Source: Bacteroidaceae bacterium (GTDB taxonomy: Bacteria; Bacteroidota; Bacteroidia; Bacteroidales; Bacteroidaceae). From it: DNA of 64,000 bases. The notes beneath the pieces are model-generated. The model was not told the origin of the DNA, searched no databases, and worked only from the letters and a program-made list of their open reading frames with translations. Each line of letters begins with the position of its first letter. Positions within the stretch are counted from its first letter, which is position 1. This document shows, in pieces, positions 16,658-25,307 of this stretch. The stretch covers positions 1 through 64,000 of the forward strand of contig JAFZVW010000013.1 in the NCBI GenBank assembly GCA_017617635.1, given 5' to 3'. The translations under genes and the position numbers were made by a program.

Positions 16658-17503
16658 ATGAAAAAATATCTGCTTGTTGTGCTTGTCATGGCTGTTGCCT
16701 TGGGTGCAAATGCGTCAAAAATAGAGACTTGTTCCATTCAGAGCAGGCTGTTGAATGCAAAGGTGCCGTATAATGTCTACCTGCCGGACGGATATGACAG
16801 GAACGTGCATTATCCTGTTGTGTATCTGTTGCATGGATTTACTGATACCTACACGGCGTGGGTGGAGCGTGGCAACATGCAGAAGATTGCCGACGAGGTC
16901 ATCAAGGCAGGAAAAGCACGTCCGATGGTTATTGTCATGCCTAATGCCGGCGGTCCTAAGACGGCTGAGACGTGGAACGGGTATTTCAATATGCCCGGAT
17001 GGCCTTATCATGATTTTTTCTTTCAGGAGCTGTTGCCCGAGGTTGAGAAGAAATATAATTGCGGAGGTGCAAAGGATATGCGTGCCGTAATGGGCTTGAG
17101 CATGGGCGGTGGCGGCAGTACGGTTTATGCCCAGCGTCATACCGATATGTTCTGTGCCTGCTATGCAATGAGCCCTTGGCTGACTGATTCGGAAAATACA
17201 GTACGTCCTGGTAAGAATCCTGATAAGGTGGCCATGGTCAAGGCTGCCGTTACGCAGAATTCGGCACTGAAGTTTGTGGAGACTGCCAGTGATGCCCGTA
17301 AGGACAGCCTGCGTACCGTGCGCTGGTACTTGGATTGCGGGGATGATGATTTCCTGTTTGACCAGAGTGTCAGGCTGCACCAGCTGATGCGTATGCGCAG
17401 GATTCCCGGTGAGTTGCGCGTACGTGACGGTGGGCATACATGGGTGTATTGGCAGGCTGCGTTGCAGACTGCATTGCCGTTTGCGTTTCCCGCTAACCCC
17501 TAA
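16658..17503 (+). CDS. exported alpha/beta-hydrolase esterase (esterase D-like)
   Basis: A 281-residue protein with a signal peptide ending ANA at about residue 19. It has the putative esterase fold: VVYLLHGFTDTY (oxyanion region), nucleophile Ser148 in GLSMGGG, a WYLDCGDDDFL acid region and a final GGHTWVYW His. The closest families by pattern are esterase D/S-formylglutathione hydrolase and feruloyl-esterase-like proteins of carbohydrate degraders. An export signal favours an extracytoplasmic ester, possibly on plant cell wall or glycan substrates. The gene ends three bases from the converging trmB gene. Confidence 0.82.
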   Translation: MKKYLLVVLVMAVALGANASKIETCSIQSRLLNAKVPYNVYLPDGYDRNVHYPVVYLLHGFTDTYTAWVERGNMQKIADEVIKAGKARPMVIVMPNAGGPKTAETWNGYFNMPGWPYHDFFFQELLPEVEKKYNCGGAKDMRAVMGLSMGGGGSTVYAQRHTDMFCACYAMSPWLTDSENTVRPGKNPDKVAMVKAAVTQNSALKFVETASDARKDSLRTVRWYLDCGDDDFLFDQSVRLHQLMRMRRIPGELRVRDGGHTWVYWQAALQTALPFAFPANP

Positions 17504-17506
17504 CCT

Positions 17507-18277
17507 CTACTTAGACGTAGTCAGGGACGAGCGCTTCTCACGGCTGTAGGAGCGATATTCGTCCAATGGGATTTCTACATCCGGTTCTGTTAGCGTGCCT
17601 TGCTGCGGCAAACGGAATCGCAGGTATTTGATATCAATGCCCCGGTCGCGCCACATTCCTTCGTAGTACGTCTGGAAGGAGCGTGCCTCGACGGTATCGT
17701 CGCCGGTGTACTCGTACAGGTTGCGTGTGCAGACCTCGGGGGTGATGTCGTTGGCCTTGAGCATTTCCCAGGTGTATGTGAACAGGAAATTGCTGTCTGT
17801 CTTGAGGTGAATAAGCCCGCCGTCTGTCATAAAGCGGCGGTATCGCTCCAGAAAATATGTGCTGGAGAGTCGCTTGGTGGCTTTCTTCATCTGTGGGTCG
17901 GAGAAAGTCAGCCAGATTTCGCTGACCTCGTCCTTGCCGAAGAACTGCCAGATGAATTCGATGTTGGTGCGCAGGAAGGCTACGTTCCCGAGTCCCTTGT
18001 TCAGTGCATCCGTTGCACCGGTCCACATGCGCGAACCCTTGATGTCCACTCCGATGAAATTACGGTCGGGATACAGTTGGGCAAGGCCTACGGTGTATTC
18101 CCCACGGCCACAGCCGAGTTCCAGGACAATAGGGTTCTGGTTGTGGAAGAAATCCCGGTTCCAGTTGCCTTGGAGTGTAAAATCGTCTGCCTTTTCGGCC
18201 GTTGGGTTATACCGTGGCTCTAAGACAAGCGGGTTTTTTGCCATTTCGGCAAATTTGGCGAGTTTACCTTTTCCCAT
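17507..18277 (-). CDS. trmB: tRNA (guanine-N7-)-methyltransferase TrmB
   Basis: A 256-residue SAM-dependent enzyme that methylates G46 in tRNA variable loops. The SAM site [25 protein letters not shown] and the TrmB hallmark [11 protein letters not shown] are present, followed by [12 protein letters not shown]. Its start codon overlaps the stop of the upstream coiled-coil gene by one base (TAATG), which suggests translational coupling. Confidence 0.95.
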   Translation of the reverse strand: MGKGKLAKFAEMAKNPLVLEPRYNPTAEKADDFTLQGNWNRDFFHNQNPIVLELGCGRGEYTVGLAQLYPDRNFIGVDIKGSRMWTGATDALNKGLGNVAFLRTNIEFIWQFFGKDEVSEIWLTFSDPQMKKATKRLSSTYFLERYRRFMTDGGLIHLKTDSNFLFTYTWEMLKANDITPEVCTRNLYEYTGDDTVEARSFQTYYEGMWRDRGIDIKYLRFRLPQQGTLTEPDVEIPLDEYRSYSREKRSSLTTSK

Positions 18278-19152
18278 TACCTTAGACTGAATGTTGTACT
18301 GCCGATAGTATGACCGTCGGCAAAGATGTCAACGTGGTATGTGCCTGCTGAGAGAGTTTCTGCAATGTCCCAATATACTGTAACTGGAAACTCTTCGCCT
18401 GTATATTCGATTTCCTTGGCGATACTATACTGTAGCTGGCGGTTTTCAAATTGGAAGCTGCCGCCGCGAGTCAGTGTTTCGCCTGTCGGTGTGGATATGC
18501 GTACATAGATTGTGCGCATGCCTGTCTGTGCCGTGACGTTGCGTGAGATATTGAAGTTGACGACAAGTTTCTTGGCGTCCTTGACTTTCTCGCAGTCCTT
18601 TCCTTTCTTGTTGCGTGCGCTGGCACGGATTCCTGTCGCATCCAGCTGGCTGGCAATGTTGACCTTGTCGGTCAGCTGCTCGTTCTGGCTTGACAGGTCA
18701 GAAATGTGTGCCTCGGCTTCCTCGTTGCGGGTGCGTAATGCGGTATTGTCCGAACGCAGGCTCTGATTCTCGCGGTTGAGTGAGTCTATCTGAACGACAT
18801 AGTCGCGCAGAATCCTGCGCAGTGTCTCCAGTTCCTTCTTGAGACGCATGATCTCGGCTGCATCATTGGCTTTGGTCCGGCGCAGTTCCTCAAGCAGTTC
18901 CTGCGTGCGTTTCTCCTGTCGCGAGAGTTGCTCGAGCAGGGAATCGTTGGTGACCTGAGTCATCATCTCGTTGTATTGCAGGGCAAAATCCTGGTACTGG
19001 TTTTCCATTTCGGCCTTGTCCATCTCCAGAATCTGAATCATCTGCTGATTCTCTTCCTCCTGTATTTTCCTTTCCTGTAAAAGCCATGCGATAACGCCTG
19101 AGAGTGCGATGACTAGCAGGGTTACTGCGCCAATGATGATTGCCTTTTTCAT
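18277..19152 (-). CDS. single-pass membrane coiled-coil protein
   Basis: A 291-residue protein with one N-terminal transmembrane helix (~residues 5-25). A long coiled coil rich in Glu, Gln, Arg and Leu (~28-175) follows, then a beta-rich C-terminal domain (~195-290; [29 protein letters not shown]). Topology suggests an anchor with the coiled coil and globular domain on one face of the inner membrane, probably the periplasm. No named family is recognised. It is the first gene of a two-gene unit with trmB, which gives no functional clue. Confidence 0.75.
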   Translation of the reverse strand: MKKAIIIGAVTLLVIALSGVIAWLLQERKIQEEENQQMIQILEMDKAEMENQYQDFALQYNEMMTQVTNDSLLEQLSRQEKRTQELLEELRRTKANDAAEIMRLKKELETLRRILRDYVVQIDSLNRENQSLRSDNTALRTRNEEAEAHISDLSSQNEQLTDKVNIASQLDATGIRASARNKKGKDCEKVKDAKKLVVNFNISRNVTAQTGMRTIYVRISTPTGETLTRGGSFQFENRQLQYSIAKEIEYTGEEFPVTVYWDIAETLSAGTYHVDIFADGHTIGSTTFSLR

Positions 19153-19177
19153 GCTTGTGTGTTATGTTTGTTTTGCG

Positions 19178-19185
19178 CAAAGGTA
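19178..19185 (-). promoter_or_regulatory. -7 element of the coiled-coil/trmB unit
   Basis: On the minus strand TACCTTTG is a perfect match to TAnnTTTG and lies 26 bases before the start codon. A matching -33 box was not found. Confidence 0.5.
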
Positions 19186-19227
19186 CGAAAAAATATGAGA
19201 CGTGTAGGGTTTGTTGGAAAGTTTTTA

Positions 19228-19235
19228 TATCTTTG
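19228..19235 (+). promoter_or_regulatory. -7 element of the GH31 gene
   Basis: TATCTTTG matches TAnnTTTG, 32 bases before the ATG at 19267. The nearest TTTG upstream (19210-19213) is too close at 14 bases. Confidence 0.5.
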
Positions 19236-19266
19236 TGGCAAATACTTAGCATTAAAATCTTAGTAT

Positions 19267-22200
19267 ATGAAAAGGATTCTTTTCTTTGTTTTTGCCCTTG
19301 CTGCTTCGGCCGCGGCCTGGGCTCAGGGCATCAGTATGCTCAACAATACTACGGCCGAGGCTGTCCTGAAGGGCGGTCAGCGCTTGTATATTGATTTCTA
19401 TGGCCCTCACACTTTCCGCGTGTTCGAGGATCCTAACGGTGGTATAATACGTGATCCGGAGGCTGAGCCGGCTGCAGAAATCCTGGTAAAGAATCCGCGC
19501 AGGTGCCCTGGCAAGGTGACCGTAGAGGGCAGCACAGTGAGTACGAAAGAGATAAGTGTGAAAGTTAATCTGGAAACCGGTCAGTTCGAGGTCAGCAAGA
19601 ACGGCAAAGTTGTCGTGGCACAAACGTCTCCGACAGAGTTCCTGAAGAACAAGACACGTGTGACACTGTCTCAGGGGCCGACGGACTATTTCTACGGCGG
19701 CGGTGTCCAGAACGGACGTTTCAGCCACAAGGGCGAGACTATTGACATCGTGAATACCAACAGCTGGGTTGACGGTGGCGTATGTTCACCCTCACCATAC
19801 TATTGGAGTACGGCAGGCTATGGCCTGATGTGGTATACTTTCAGTCCCGGCAAGTATGATTTCGGTCATGCCGATGCGCAGAAGACCGTGCTGATGCACG
19901 AGACAGACTATCTGGACCTGTTTGTCATGGTCAACGAGGGCGCCGTGCCTTTGCTCAACGATTACTATCAGATAACAGGAAATCCTGTCCTGCTGCCTAA
20001 GTTCGGCTTCTATCAGGGACATCTTAATGCCTATAACCGTGACTATTGGACAGAGACAGCCAAGAGGAACGATATCATCCAGATGCCTTACGAGGATGGC
20101 AAGTACTACAACGAGAGCCAGAAGGACAATGGCGGTATCAAGGAAAGCCTGAATGGCGAGCTGAAGGACAGGAACGGCAAGAGCAACTATCAGTTCAGTG
20201 CCCGAGCTGCCCTGGACCGCTATCTGGACAACGATTTCCCATTGGGTTGGTTCCTCCCGAACGACGGTTATGGTGCAGGCTATGGACAGACTGCAACGCT
20301 GGACGGCAATATACAGAACCTGAAGGAGTTTGGCGACTATGCCCGTAGCAGGGGTGTTGAAATCGGCCTGTGGACACAGTCGGACCTGCATCCCAAGGAA
20401 GGCGTTGAGGCACTGCTGCAGCGTGATATCGTGAAGGAGGTTCATGATGCCGGCGTACGTGTCCTGAAGACCGATGTTGCATGGGTAGGTGCCGGTTATT
20501 CGTTCGGACTGAACGGCGTTGCCGACGTTGCACAGGTTATGCCTTACTATGGCAATGATGCGCGTCCGTTCATCATTTCACTGGACGGCTGGGCTGGAAC
20601 ACAGCGCTATGCCGGTATCTGGAGCGGAGACCAGACGGGCGGCGAATGGGAGTATATCCGTTTCCATATTCCGACATATATCGGCTCAGGTCTGGCAGGT
20701 CAGCCCAACATAACAAGTGACATGGACGGTATATTCGGCGGACAGAATGTTCCCGTGAATGTGCGTGATTTCCAGTGGAAGACCTACAGCCCGATGCAGC
20801 TCAACATGGACGGATGGGGTTCGTCTCCCAAGTATCCGCAGGCTCAAGGCAAGAAAGCAGCGGACCTGAACCGCTACTATCTGAAGCTGAAGTCGGTTCT
20901 CCTGCCTTATACCTATACGATAGCCCGCGAGGCTGTTGACGGCAAGCCCATGATTCGCGCAATGTTCCTGGAGGATGAGAATGCCTATACCCTGGGCAAG
21001 GCTACGCAGTACCAGTATATGTACGGTCCGTCTATCCTGGTTGCACCTATATACAAGAATACCCGTGCTGACGGCGAGGGCAATGACCAGCGTGACGGAA
21101 TCTATTTGCCAAAGGGCGAGTGGGTGGACTACTTCACTGGTGATGTATATGCCGGCGGACGTATCATAAACAACTACGATGCCCCACTGTGGAAACTGCC
21201 CGTCTTCATCAAGCGCGGTGCAATAATTCCCGTACACAAGGCAACGAACAATCCCAAGGAACTGGATGCAAAGTACCGTGCATACGATATCTATCCGTCG
21301 GGTAAGACTCAGTTTGCCGAATACGATGATGATGCCAGGACTCAGGCCTATCTGCATGGCAAGGCTGTAACCACACAGATTACCAGTAACCTGGATGCAA
21401 AGGGCCGCCTGACGGTAACGGTGGACCCGGCGAAGGGCGATTTTGCAGGTTTCGAGAAACAGAAGGCTACTGTCATACGTGTTTACTGCTCGTCGGATGT
21501 CAGGAAGGTTGTTGCAAAGCAGGGCAAGGCTTCCGTCAAGCTGAGCAGGGCTGCAAGCTGGGAGGAATGCACCAGGACTCCCGGCACATACTACTGGGGA
21601 GAGTCTGCTGACAAGTATGTCAGTGCAAAATCCCTGATAGTCAATCTGCCAGAGGCTGATGTCACCGCAAATCAGACCATAGTTACGGTCGACGGTGTCA
21701 GTGTCGACAATACCAACAAGCTGCTGGCCAAGACCGGTGCCCTGCAGGCTCCCAAGGCCCGCCTGGAACCGACAACGGCATATTCACATACTCCGGAATG
21801 GGAGGCTCAGGACAATGTCGACTATTACGAGATTATGTTTGACGGCCAGCTGTACAGCAATATCTCTGCTACCAGCTATCAGATTGACGGGCTGAAGCCG
21901 GAAACTGAATATTCGATGCAGGTTCGTGCAGTGAACAGGGAGGGACAGAGTGCATGGACTGAACTGAAGGCTGCTACCAAGAGTGATCCGCTGGAGTTTG
22001 CCATACGCGGTGCACGTGCTACGACATCCTGCGCCAACCAGCCTGGCTCCGACGTACGCCTTCTTGTAGACTTTGACGAGACCAGCCTGTGGCATACTAT
22101 TTGGTCCAACGAGCCCAAGGCCGTTCCGTTCGAACTGGTTGTCGACCTGCGTAGTGTGAACTATCTGGACAAGATGCAGTATCTGCCACGCCTGGATTCG

Positions 22201-23013
22201 GGTAACGGCACTATCCTGGAGGGTACGTATGCAGTCAGCATGGACCGTCAGAACTGGACAGACTGCGGTTCGTTCACATGGGCACGCAACAGCGATGTCA
22301 AGGAGCTGAAGTTCAACGGCAATCCGCAGGCACGGTATGTCCGCCTGAATGTGACCAAGGCAGTCGGCAGCTTCGGCAGCGGACGCCAGCTGTATGTATT
22401 CCGTGTTGCAGACAGCGAGTACTATATCCCGGGTGACCTGAACAAGGACGGCCGTCTGGACGAGAACGACCTGACATCGTTCCTGAATTATACCGGTCTG
22501 CGCAAGGGCGACGGCGACTTTGACTACATTTCAATCGGCGACCTGAACAAGAACGGCCTGATTGACGTTTACGATATCAGTTCCGTTGCTATTGAACTGG
22601 AGAGCGGTGTAAGCAGCCGCCGTGTCGCACCTGTTGCCGGCACTGTCACCGTCAAGGCAGACAAGACTGCATACAAGGCTGGTGACGAGGTTACAATAAC
22701 CGTAAGCGGCAAGGGCATGCAGAGTGTAAACGGCATCAGCCTGGCCATTCCGTACGATGTTGCCGAGTACGAGTACATAGGTACCGAGGCAACCGGCATC
22801 CCGCAGATGTACAATATGACATACGACCGCCTGCACACCAACGGCCAGAAGGCGCTGTATCCGACCTTCGTGAATCTGGGTGAGCAGCGGTATGCCGAGG
22901 GTGACGGAACGCTTATAACAATTAAGTTCCGTGCCAAGAAGGGCGGCAAGTTCAACCTGAAGCCACAGGACGGCATGATTGTCGACAAGTATATGAATGT
23001 CGTGAAGTTCTGA
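19267..23013 (+). CDS. GH31 glycoside hydrolase with Fn3, F5/8C-like, dockerin-like and cohesin-like modules
   Basis: A 1248-residue exported enzyme with a signal peptide ending AWAQ. The GH31 region covers about residues 30-760, with predicted nucleophile Asp403 in VLKTDVAWVG and acid/base Asp455 in WSGDQTG. After it come a fibronectin type III-like domain (~823-906), a discoidin/F5/8C-like domain (~908-1050), a pair of dockerin-like loops (GDLNKDGRLDENDL ~1056 and GDLNKNGLIDVYDI ~1091) and a C-terminal cohesin-like domain (~1125-1248). GH31 enzymes are mostly retaining alpha-glycosidases such as alpha-glucosidase and alpha-xylosidase; the substrate here is open. The adjacent dockerin and cohesin modules are unusual. 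It is a single-gene unit ended by a strong terminator. Confidence 0.9.
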   Translation: MKRILFFVFALAASAAAWAQGISMLNNTTAEAVLKGGQRLYIDFYGPHTFRVFEDPNGGIIRDPEAEPAAEILVKNPRRCPGKVTVEGSTVSTKEISVKVNLETGQFEVSKNGKVVVAQTSPTEFLKNKTRVTLSQGPTDYFYGGGVQNGRFSHKGETIDIVNTNSWVDGGVCSPSPYYWSTAGYGLMWYTFSPGKYDFGHADAQKTVLMHETDYLDLFVMVNEGAVPLLNDYYQITGNPVLLPKFGFYQGHLNAYNRDYWTETAKRNDIIQMPYEDGKYYNESQKDNGGIKESLNGELKDRNGKSNYQFSARAALDRYLDNDFPLGWFLPNDGYGAGYGQTATLDGNIQNLKEFGDYARSRGVEIGLWTQSDLHPKEGVEALLQRDIVKEVHDAGVRVLKTDVAWVGAGYSFGLNGVADVAQVMPYYGNDARPFIISLDGWAGTQRYAGIWSGDQTGGEWEYIRFHIPTYIGSGLAGQPNITSDMDGIFGGQNVPVNVRDFQWKTYSPMQLNMDGWGSSPKYPQAQGKKAADLNRYYLKLKSVLLPYTYTIAREAVDGKPMIRAMFLEDENAYTLGKATQYQYMYGPSILVAPIYKNTRADGEGNDQRDGIYLPKGEWVDYFTGDVYAGGRIINNYDAPLWKLPVFIKRGAIIPVHKATNNPKELDAKYRAYDIYPSGKTQFAEYDDDARTQAYLHGKAVTTQITSNLDAKGRLTVTVDPAKGDFAGFEKQKATVIRVYCSSDVRKVVAKQGKASVKLSRAASWEECTRTPGTYYWGESADKYVSAKSLIVNLPEADVTANQTIVTVDGVSVDNTNKLLAKTGALQAPKARLEPTTAYSHTPEWEAQDNVDYYEIMFDGQLYSNISATSYQIDGLKPETEYSMQVRAVNREGQSAWTELKAATKSDPLEFAIRGARATTSCANQPGSDVRLLVDFDETSLWHTIWSNEPKAVPFELVVDLRSVNYLDKMQYLPRLDSGNGTILEGTYAVSMDRQNWTDCGSFTWARNSDVKELKFNGNPQARYVRLNVTKAVGSFGSGRQLYVFRVADSEYYIPGDLNKDGRLDENDLTSFLNYTGLRKGDGDFDYISIGDLNKNGLIDVYDISSVAIELESGVSSRRVAPVAGTVTVKADKTAYKAGDEVTITVSGKGMQSVNGISLAIPYDVAEYEYIGTEATGIPQMYNMTYDRLHTNGQKALYPTFVNLGEQRYAEGDGTLITIKFRAKKGGKFNLKPQDGMIVDKYMNVVKF

Positions 23014-23019
23014 TTTTTC

Positions 23020-23066
23020 CTGGAGCGCACTCGAAAACTTTTTCCTCTGCGCTCCAGATTTTTTTC
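23020..23066 (+). terminator. terminator after the GH31 gene
   Basis: CTGGAGCGCA (23020-23029) pairs perfectly with TGCGCTCCAG (23048-23057), followed by a run of seven T residues. It starts seven bases after the GH31 stop. Confidence 0.9.
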
Positions 23067-23173
23067 TCCGTGGTGGAAATATTATCAAGCGGTGTCTCGA
23101 AATCAATCGTCATTTGACTTCGTCGACCTCCTTGATACTCCCTGCTCTCCATTTGGCACATCCTTTCAAAAAT

Positions 23174-23247
23174 ACAGTTGCTGTTTTTAAGCCTTTTGGA
23201 GTTAGTGAGTAACTAAAAAAAACATGATTTTGGACTAAAATCGATGC
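23174..23247. repeat. left copy of a dispersed intergenic repeat
   Basis: ACAGTTGCTG, AAGCCTTTTGGAGTTAGTGA and GTAACT are followed by CATGATTTT and ACTAAAA. The same blocks recur in the same order at 24710-24828, on the far side of the kinase/DUF3037 pair, and the core recurs at 39095-39110. The segment is AT-rich and non-coding. Two further AAACAGTTAAG copies lie at 23278 and 23300. Confidence 0.65.
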
Positions 23248-23357
23248 TTCTGAGAAACACTTAACTAAAACTTCCAAAACAGTTAAGTATAACTTTTGAA
23301 ACAGTTAAGCGTTTCTTTGTGCCATCCATGCATACAAAAAATTTTTATTTACTAACT

Positions 23358-23388
23358 CTTGTATTTAAAATAAATATTTGTATTTTTG
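23358..23388 (+). promoter_or_regulatory. promoter of the HipA-like kinase cassette
   Basis: CTTG (23358-23361), a 19-base spacer and TATTTTTG (23381-23388) match the Bacteroidota promoter with one change in the -33 box. It supports the ATG at 23422 over the TTG at 23386, which lies inside the -7 box. Confidence 0.6.
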
Positions 23389-23421
23389 TTGCGTACTTCC
23401 TCAAGGGGATATTGTCTAGTC

Positions 23422-24225
23422 ATGCTTACACCAGTTTTAAATAGCATAAAGGTAATAGAACATTTGTATCGCACTGGAGAAGAGCCAGTGCTGGTAACCT
23501 GTTCGGATATGAATGCATATATTTGCAAGTATATGCGTTCATCAGCTACGTCATATAAATTAGCATGTGAGTTCATCGGAGCTAAAATGGCTAATTTATG
23601 GCAGTTGGAAACACCTGACATGGCGATTGTAAATATAAAACAGGAACATTGGGCTGGCCGTTTCGTACAACACAGCATATCAGCACCCGCGTTAGGCAGT
23701 AAAAAGATGGAATATGTTGTCGACATCACTCCATCAACTATTTATGATGTCAAACGATCTCTCAACATATTTAGACAACTCTTAAAAATAGCATTGTTTG
23801 ACTTCTGGATTGCCAATGAGGACAGGAATGCCAATAATGCCAATCTACTTTACGATGTCAGACAGGAACATTTAGTCTCAATAGACTATGGATGTATTTT
23901 TAATACAGCAACTTTTGAGTATGCTATGTCCCAGTTGACGTCTACAGATACCATTTTATGGTCAGACCTGTTTAAGCATTTGGCAAAGGATGTAAGTCCG
24001 TCATTAATCGACATCGTTACAAGAGATTTGAAAAAAGACTTTACAGAGTATTTGAAGCGAAGTGCCATTCAAACGAAACAATTAGCTGCGAGCATACCAA
24101 AAGAATGGAAAGTACCTGAGGATCTGATAAAAGAAAAACTTCAGCAACTCTTTCACAAGACTTGGACCGATGGTGTGTGGGATAATTTCAATGAGTGTTT
24201 AAAAGAGAATCTGAAAAATGAATAA
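23422..24225 (+). CDS. HipA-like kinase
   Basis: A 267-residue protein. The central FWIANEDRNANNANLL motif (Asp134 as likely catalytic base) and SIDYG (Asp155 as likely metal-binding residue of the DFG type) match the HipA-like kinase fold. It lacks the full N-terminal subdomain of classical HipA and is about 170 residues shorter than E. coli HipA, so it belongs to the compact HipA-like group. Targets are unknown; relatives phosphorylate proteins such as aminoacyl-tRNA synthetases. It overlaps the DUF3037 gene by eight bases. Base composition is clearly AT-richer than the flanking genes, which suggests transfer. Confidence 0.75.
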   Translation: MLTPVLNSIKVIEHLYRTGEEPVLVTCSDMNAYICKYMRSSATSYKLACEFIGAKMANLWQLETPDMAIVNIKQEHWAGRFVQHSISAPALGSKKMEYVVDITPSTIYDVKRSLNIFRQLLKIALFDFWIANEDRNANNANLLYDVRQEHLVSIDYGCIFNTATFEYAMSQLTSTDTILWSDLFKHLAKDVSPSLIDIVTRDLKKDFTEYLKRSAIQTKQLAASIPKEWKVPEDLIKEKLQQLFHKTWTDGVWDNFNECLKENLKNE

Positions 24226-24583
24226 TACATTTAGATACAGTATTATATATGCCGTACTGCGCCCTGAGATTTCAGAGCGCCTAAGCGTTGGACTTATTAT
24301 TGTGGATGGCGACAAAATCGATGTACGCTATTCACGCCATAAGTTGAATGCCCTACAGCCATTGTTCTCTGAAAAGGAGTATAAGTTCCTTTCTCGCGTT
24401 CTTTCCACAATGAAGCGGAGCCAAACAGTTAAATCTACAGATTCAATTAACTACTTGGCACGTTATTCAAATAATCTTATAGCTGTATCTCCACTACAGA
24501 CGATAGATATAGCACCAACCGAATCCAGCAAGGAACGCCTTTATAGGAACTACGTTTACAGAGGAGCCAGAAAAACAGCGTAG
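24218..24583 (+). CDS. DUF3037-like protein
   Basis: A 121-residue protein whose ATG overlaps the end of the kinase gene by eight bases, so the two are translationally coupled. The opening YSIIYAVLRPEISERLSVGLII resembles DUF3037 proteins, which from memory often accompany compact HipA-like kinases. It carries no helix-turn-helix that I can see, so it is not an obvious HipB-type repressor. A toxin-antitoxin or stress-response role for the pair is inference. Confidence 0.65.
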   Translation: MNNTFRYSIIYAVLRPEISERLSVGLIIVDGDKIDVRYSRHKLNALQPLFSEKEYKFLSRVLSTMKRSQTVKSTDSINYLARYSNNLIAVSPLQTIDIAPTESSKERLYRNYVYRGARKTA

Positions 24584-24709
24584 TTATTTTCCCAAGAAAT
24601 CATACTTCAGGCAGCGCTCAGGAACAACCATTTTGTTAATGCGCATGATTTACCTCAATGATGCGCATGGCTGATTTTGGTTATACTCACTTGCTATTTT
24701 AACCCTTTT

Positions 24710-24828
24710 ACAGTTGCTATATCAAGCCTTTTAGAGTTAGTGGGTAAGTGTATTAGACTTACTGGTTAACTGTATTATAGTTAGTGGGTAACTCTAAATC
24801 CCATGATTTTTAACTAAAAACTTGCATC
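24710..24828. repeat. right copy of the dispersed intergenic repeat
   Basis: The blocks ACAGTTGCT, AAGCCTTTTAGAGTTAGTGG and GTAA, then a second GTTAGTGGGTAACT (24779-24793), then CATGATTTTTAACTAAAA, repeat the order seen at 23174-23247 but with an insertion of about 40 bases. Together the two copies bracket the kinase/DUF3037 cassette in direct orientation. Confidence 0.65.
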
Positions 24829-24948
24829 ATATATAAATAGTGTTCCAAACCCCGATAGTATCACGAAATGGTGGAGTGTTCTTCCTGTGTCACAAGGTTG
24901 ATGTTTTTGTGGTCTCGGGGGAGAATGAGGTGCGTGCCTAATGACGAT

Positions 24949-24991
24949 GGCGCAGTGCTCTGCGCCTAACACGGCCGATGACGCAAAGCGT
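24949..24991. other. hairpin-rich non-coding element
   Basis: GGCGCAG (24949-24955), loop TGCT, CTGCGCC (24960-24966) form a perfect 7-pair hairpin, and ACGC-AAA-GCGT follows at 24981-24991. It lies in a 724-base region without an intact gene. A 64-codon minus-strand frame runs across it but shows no protein-like features. It could be a palindromic intergenic repeat or part of a small RNA. Confidence 0.4.
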
Positions 24992-25010
24992 AGCTGCCCC
25001 TCTCTCAAAC

Positions 25011-25131
25011 TTTATTATTAAGAAAGGTGATATGCTTTATTATTAAGAAAGGTGGTTACTCTTTCCTTAAAAGAACAGGGTGCTTTCTTATTAAGAGAGT
25101 CGGTGGCCTTCTTATTAAGAAAGTTTCGACC
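25011..25131. repeat. 25-base degenerate tandem repeat
   Basis: TTTATTATTAAGAAAGGTG occurs exactly at 25011-25029 and 25036-25054 (period 25), followed by three weaker copies near 25062, 25083 and 25108. On the minus strand it can be read as a repeated LNKKA-type octapeptide, but no convincing start or function is seen. Confidence 0.65.
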
Positions 25132-25139
25132 CCAACAAG

Positions 25140-25175
25140 ACCTCGTTTTCGTAGGCAATAAAAACGAGGTTTTTG
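25140..25175 (+). terminator. terminator-like hairpin
   Basis: ACCTCGTTTT (25140-25149) pairs perfectly with AAAACGAGGT (25161-25170) and is followed by TTTTTG. It lies just downstream of the 25-base repeats and has no obvious gene upstream on this strand. Confidence 0.55.
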
Positions 25176-25180
25176 TCAGC

Positions 25181-25255
25181 AACTGCTCTGGCCTGACATC
25201 CATCACTATTCCCAACATTGTAAAAAGCATTGGAAATTCAGCATTCAATTGGTTT
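25181..25255 (+). pseudogene. BspA-like leucine-rich repeat fragment
   Basis: One plus-strand frame encodes NCSGLTSITIPNIVKSIGN followed by SAF, a textbook BspA-type (LRR_5) repeat, then stops after a few residues. Upstream the frame runs into the 25-base repeats and terminator-like hairpin, with no signal peptide. It is best read as the remnant of a large surface leucine-rich repeat gene. Confidence 0.7.
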
Positions 25256-25307
25256 TAGGCTTCATCTAATGGTGACTTTCCCCTTTATGGCAACGAGCAA
25301 AACCTTC

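Noticed and set aside
19792..20445. 217-codon minus-strand frame opposite the GH31 gene
   Set aside because: It lies wholly within the catalytic domain of the GH31 gene and has no recognisable features.
24814..25008. 64-codon minus-strand frame across the hairpin element
   Set aside because: The frame is explained by GC-rich palindromes and has no start context; kept as a non-coding element.
23014..25307. Insertion sequence or phage remnants around the kinase cassette
   Set aside because: No transposase, integrase or terminal inverted repeats were found; only direct repeats are present.
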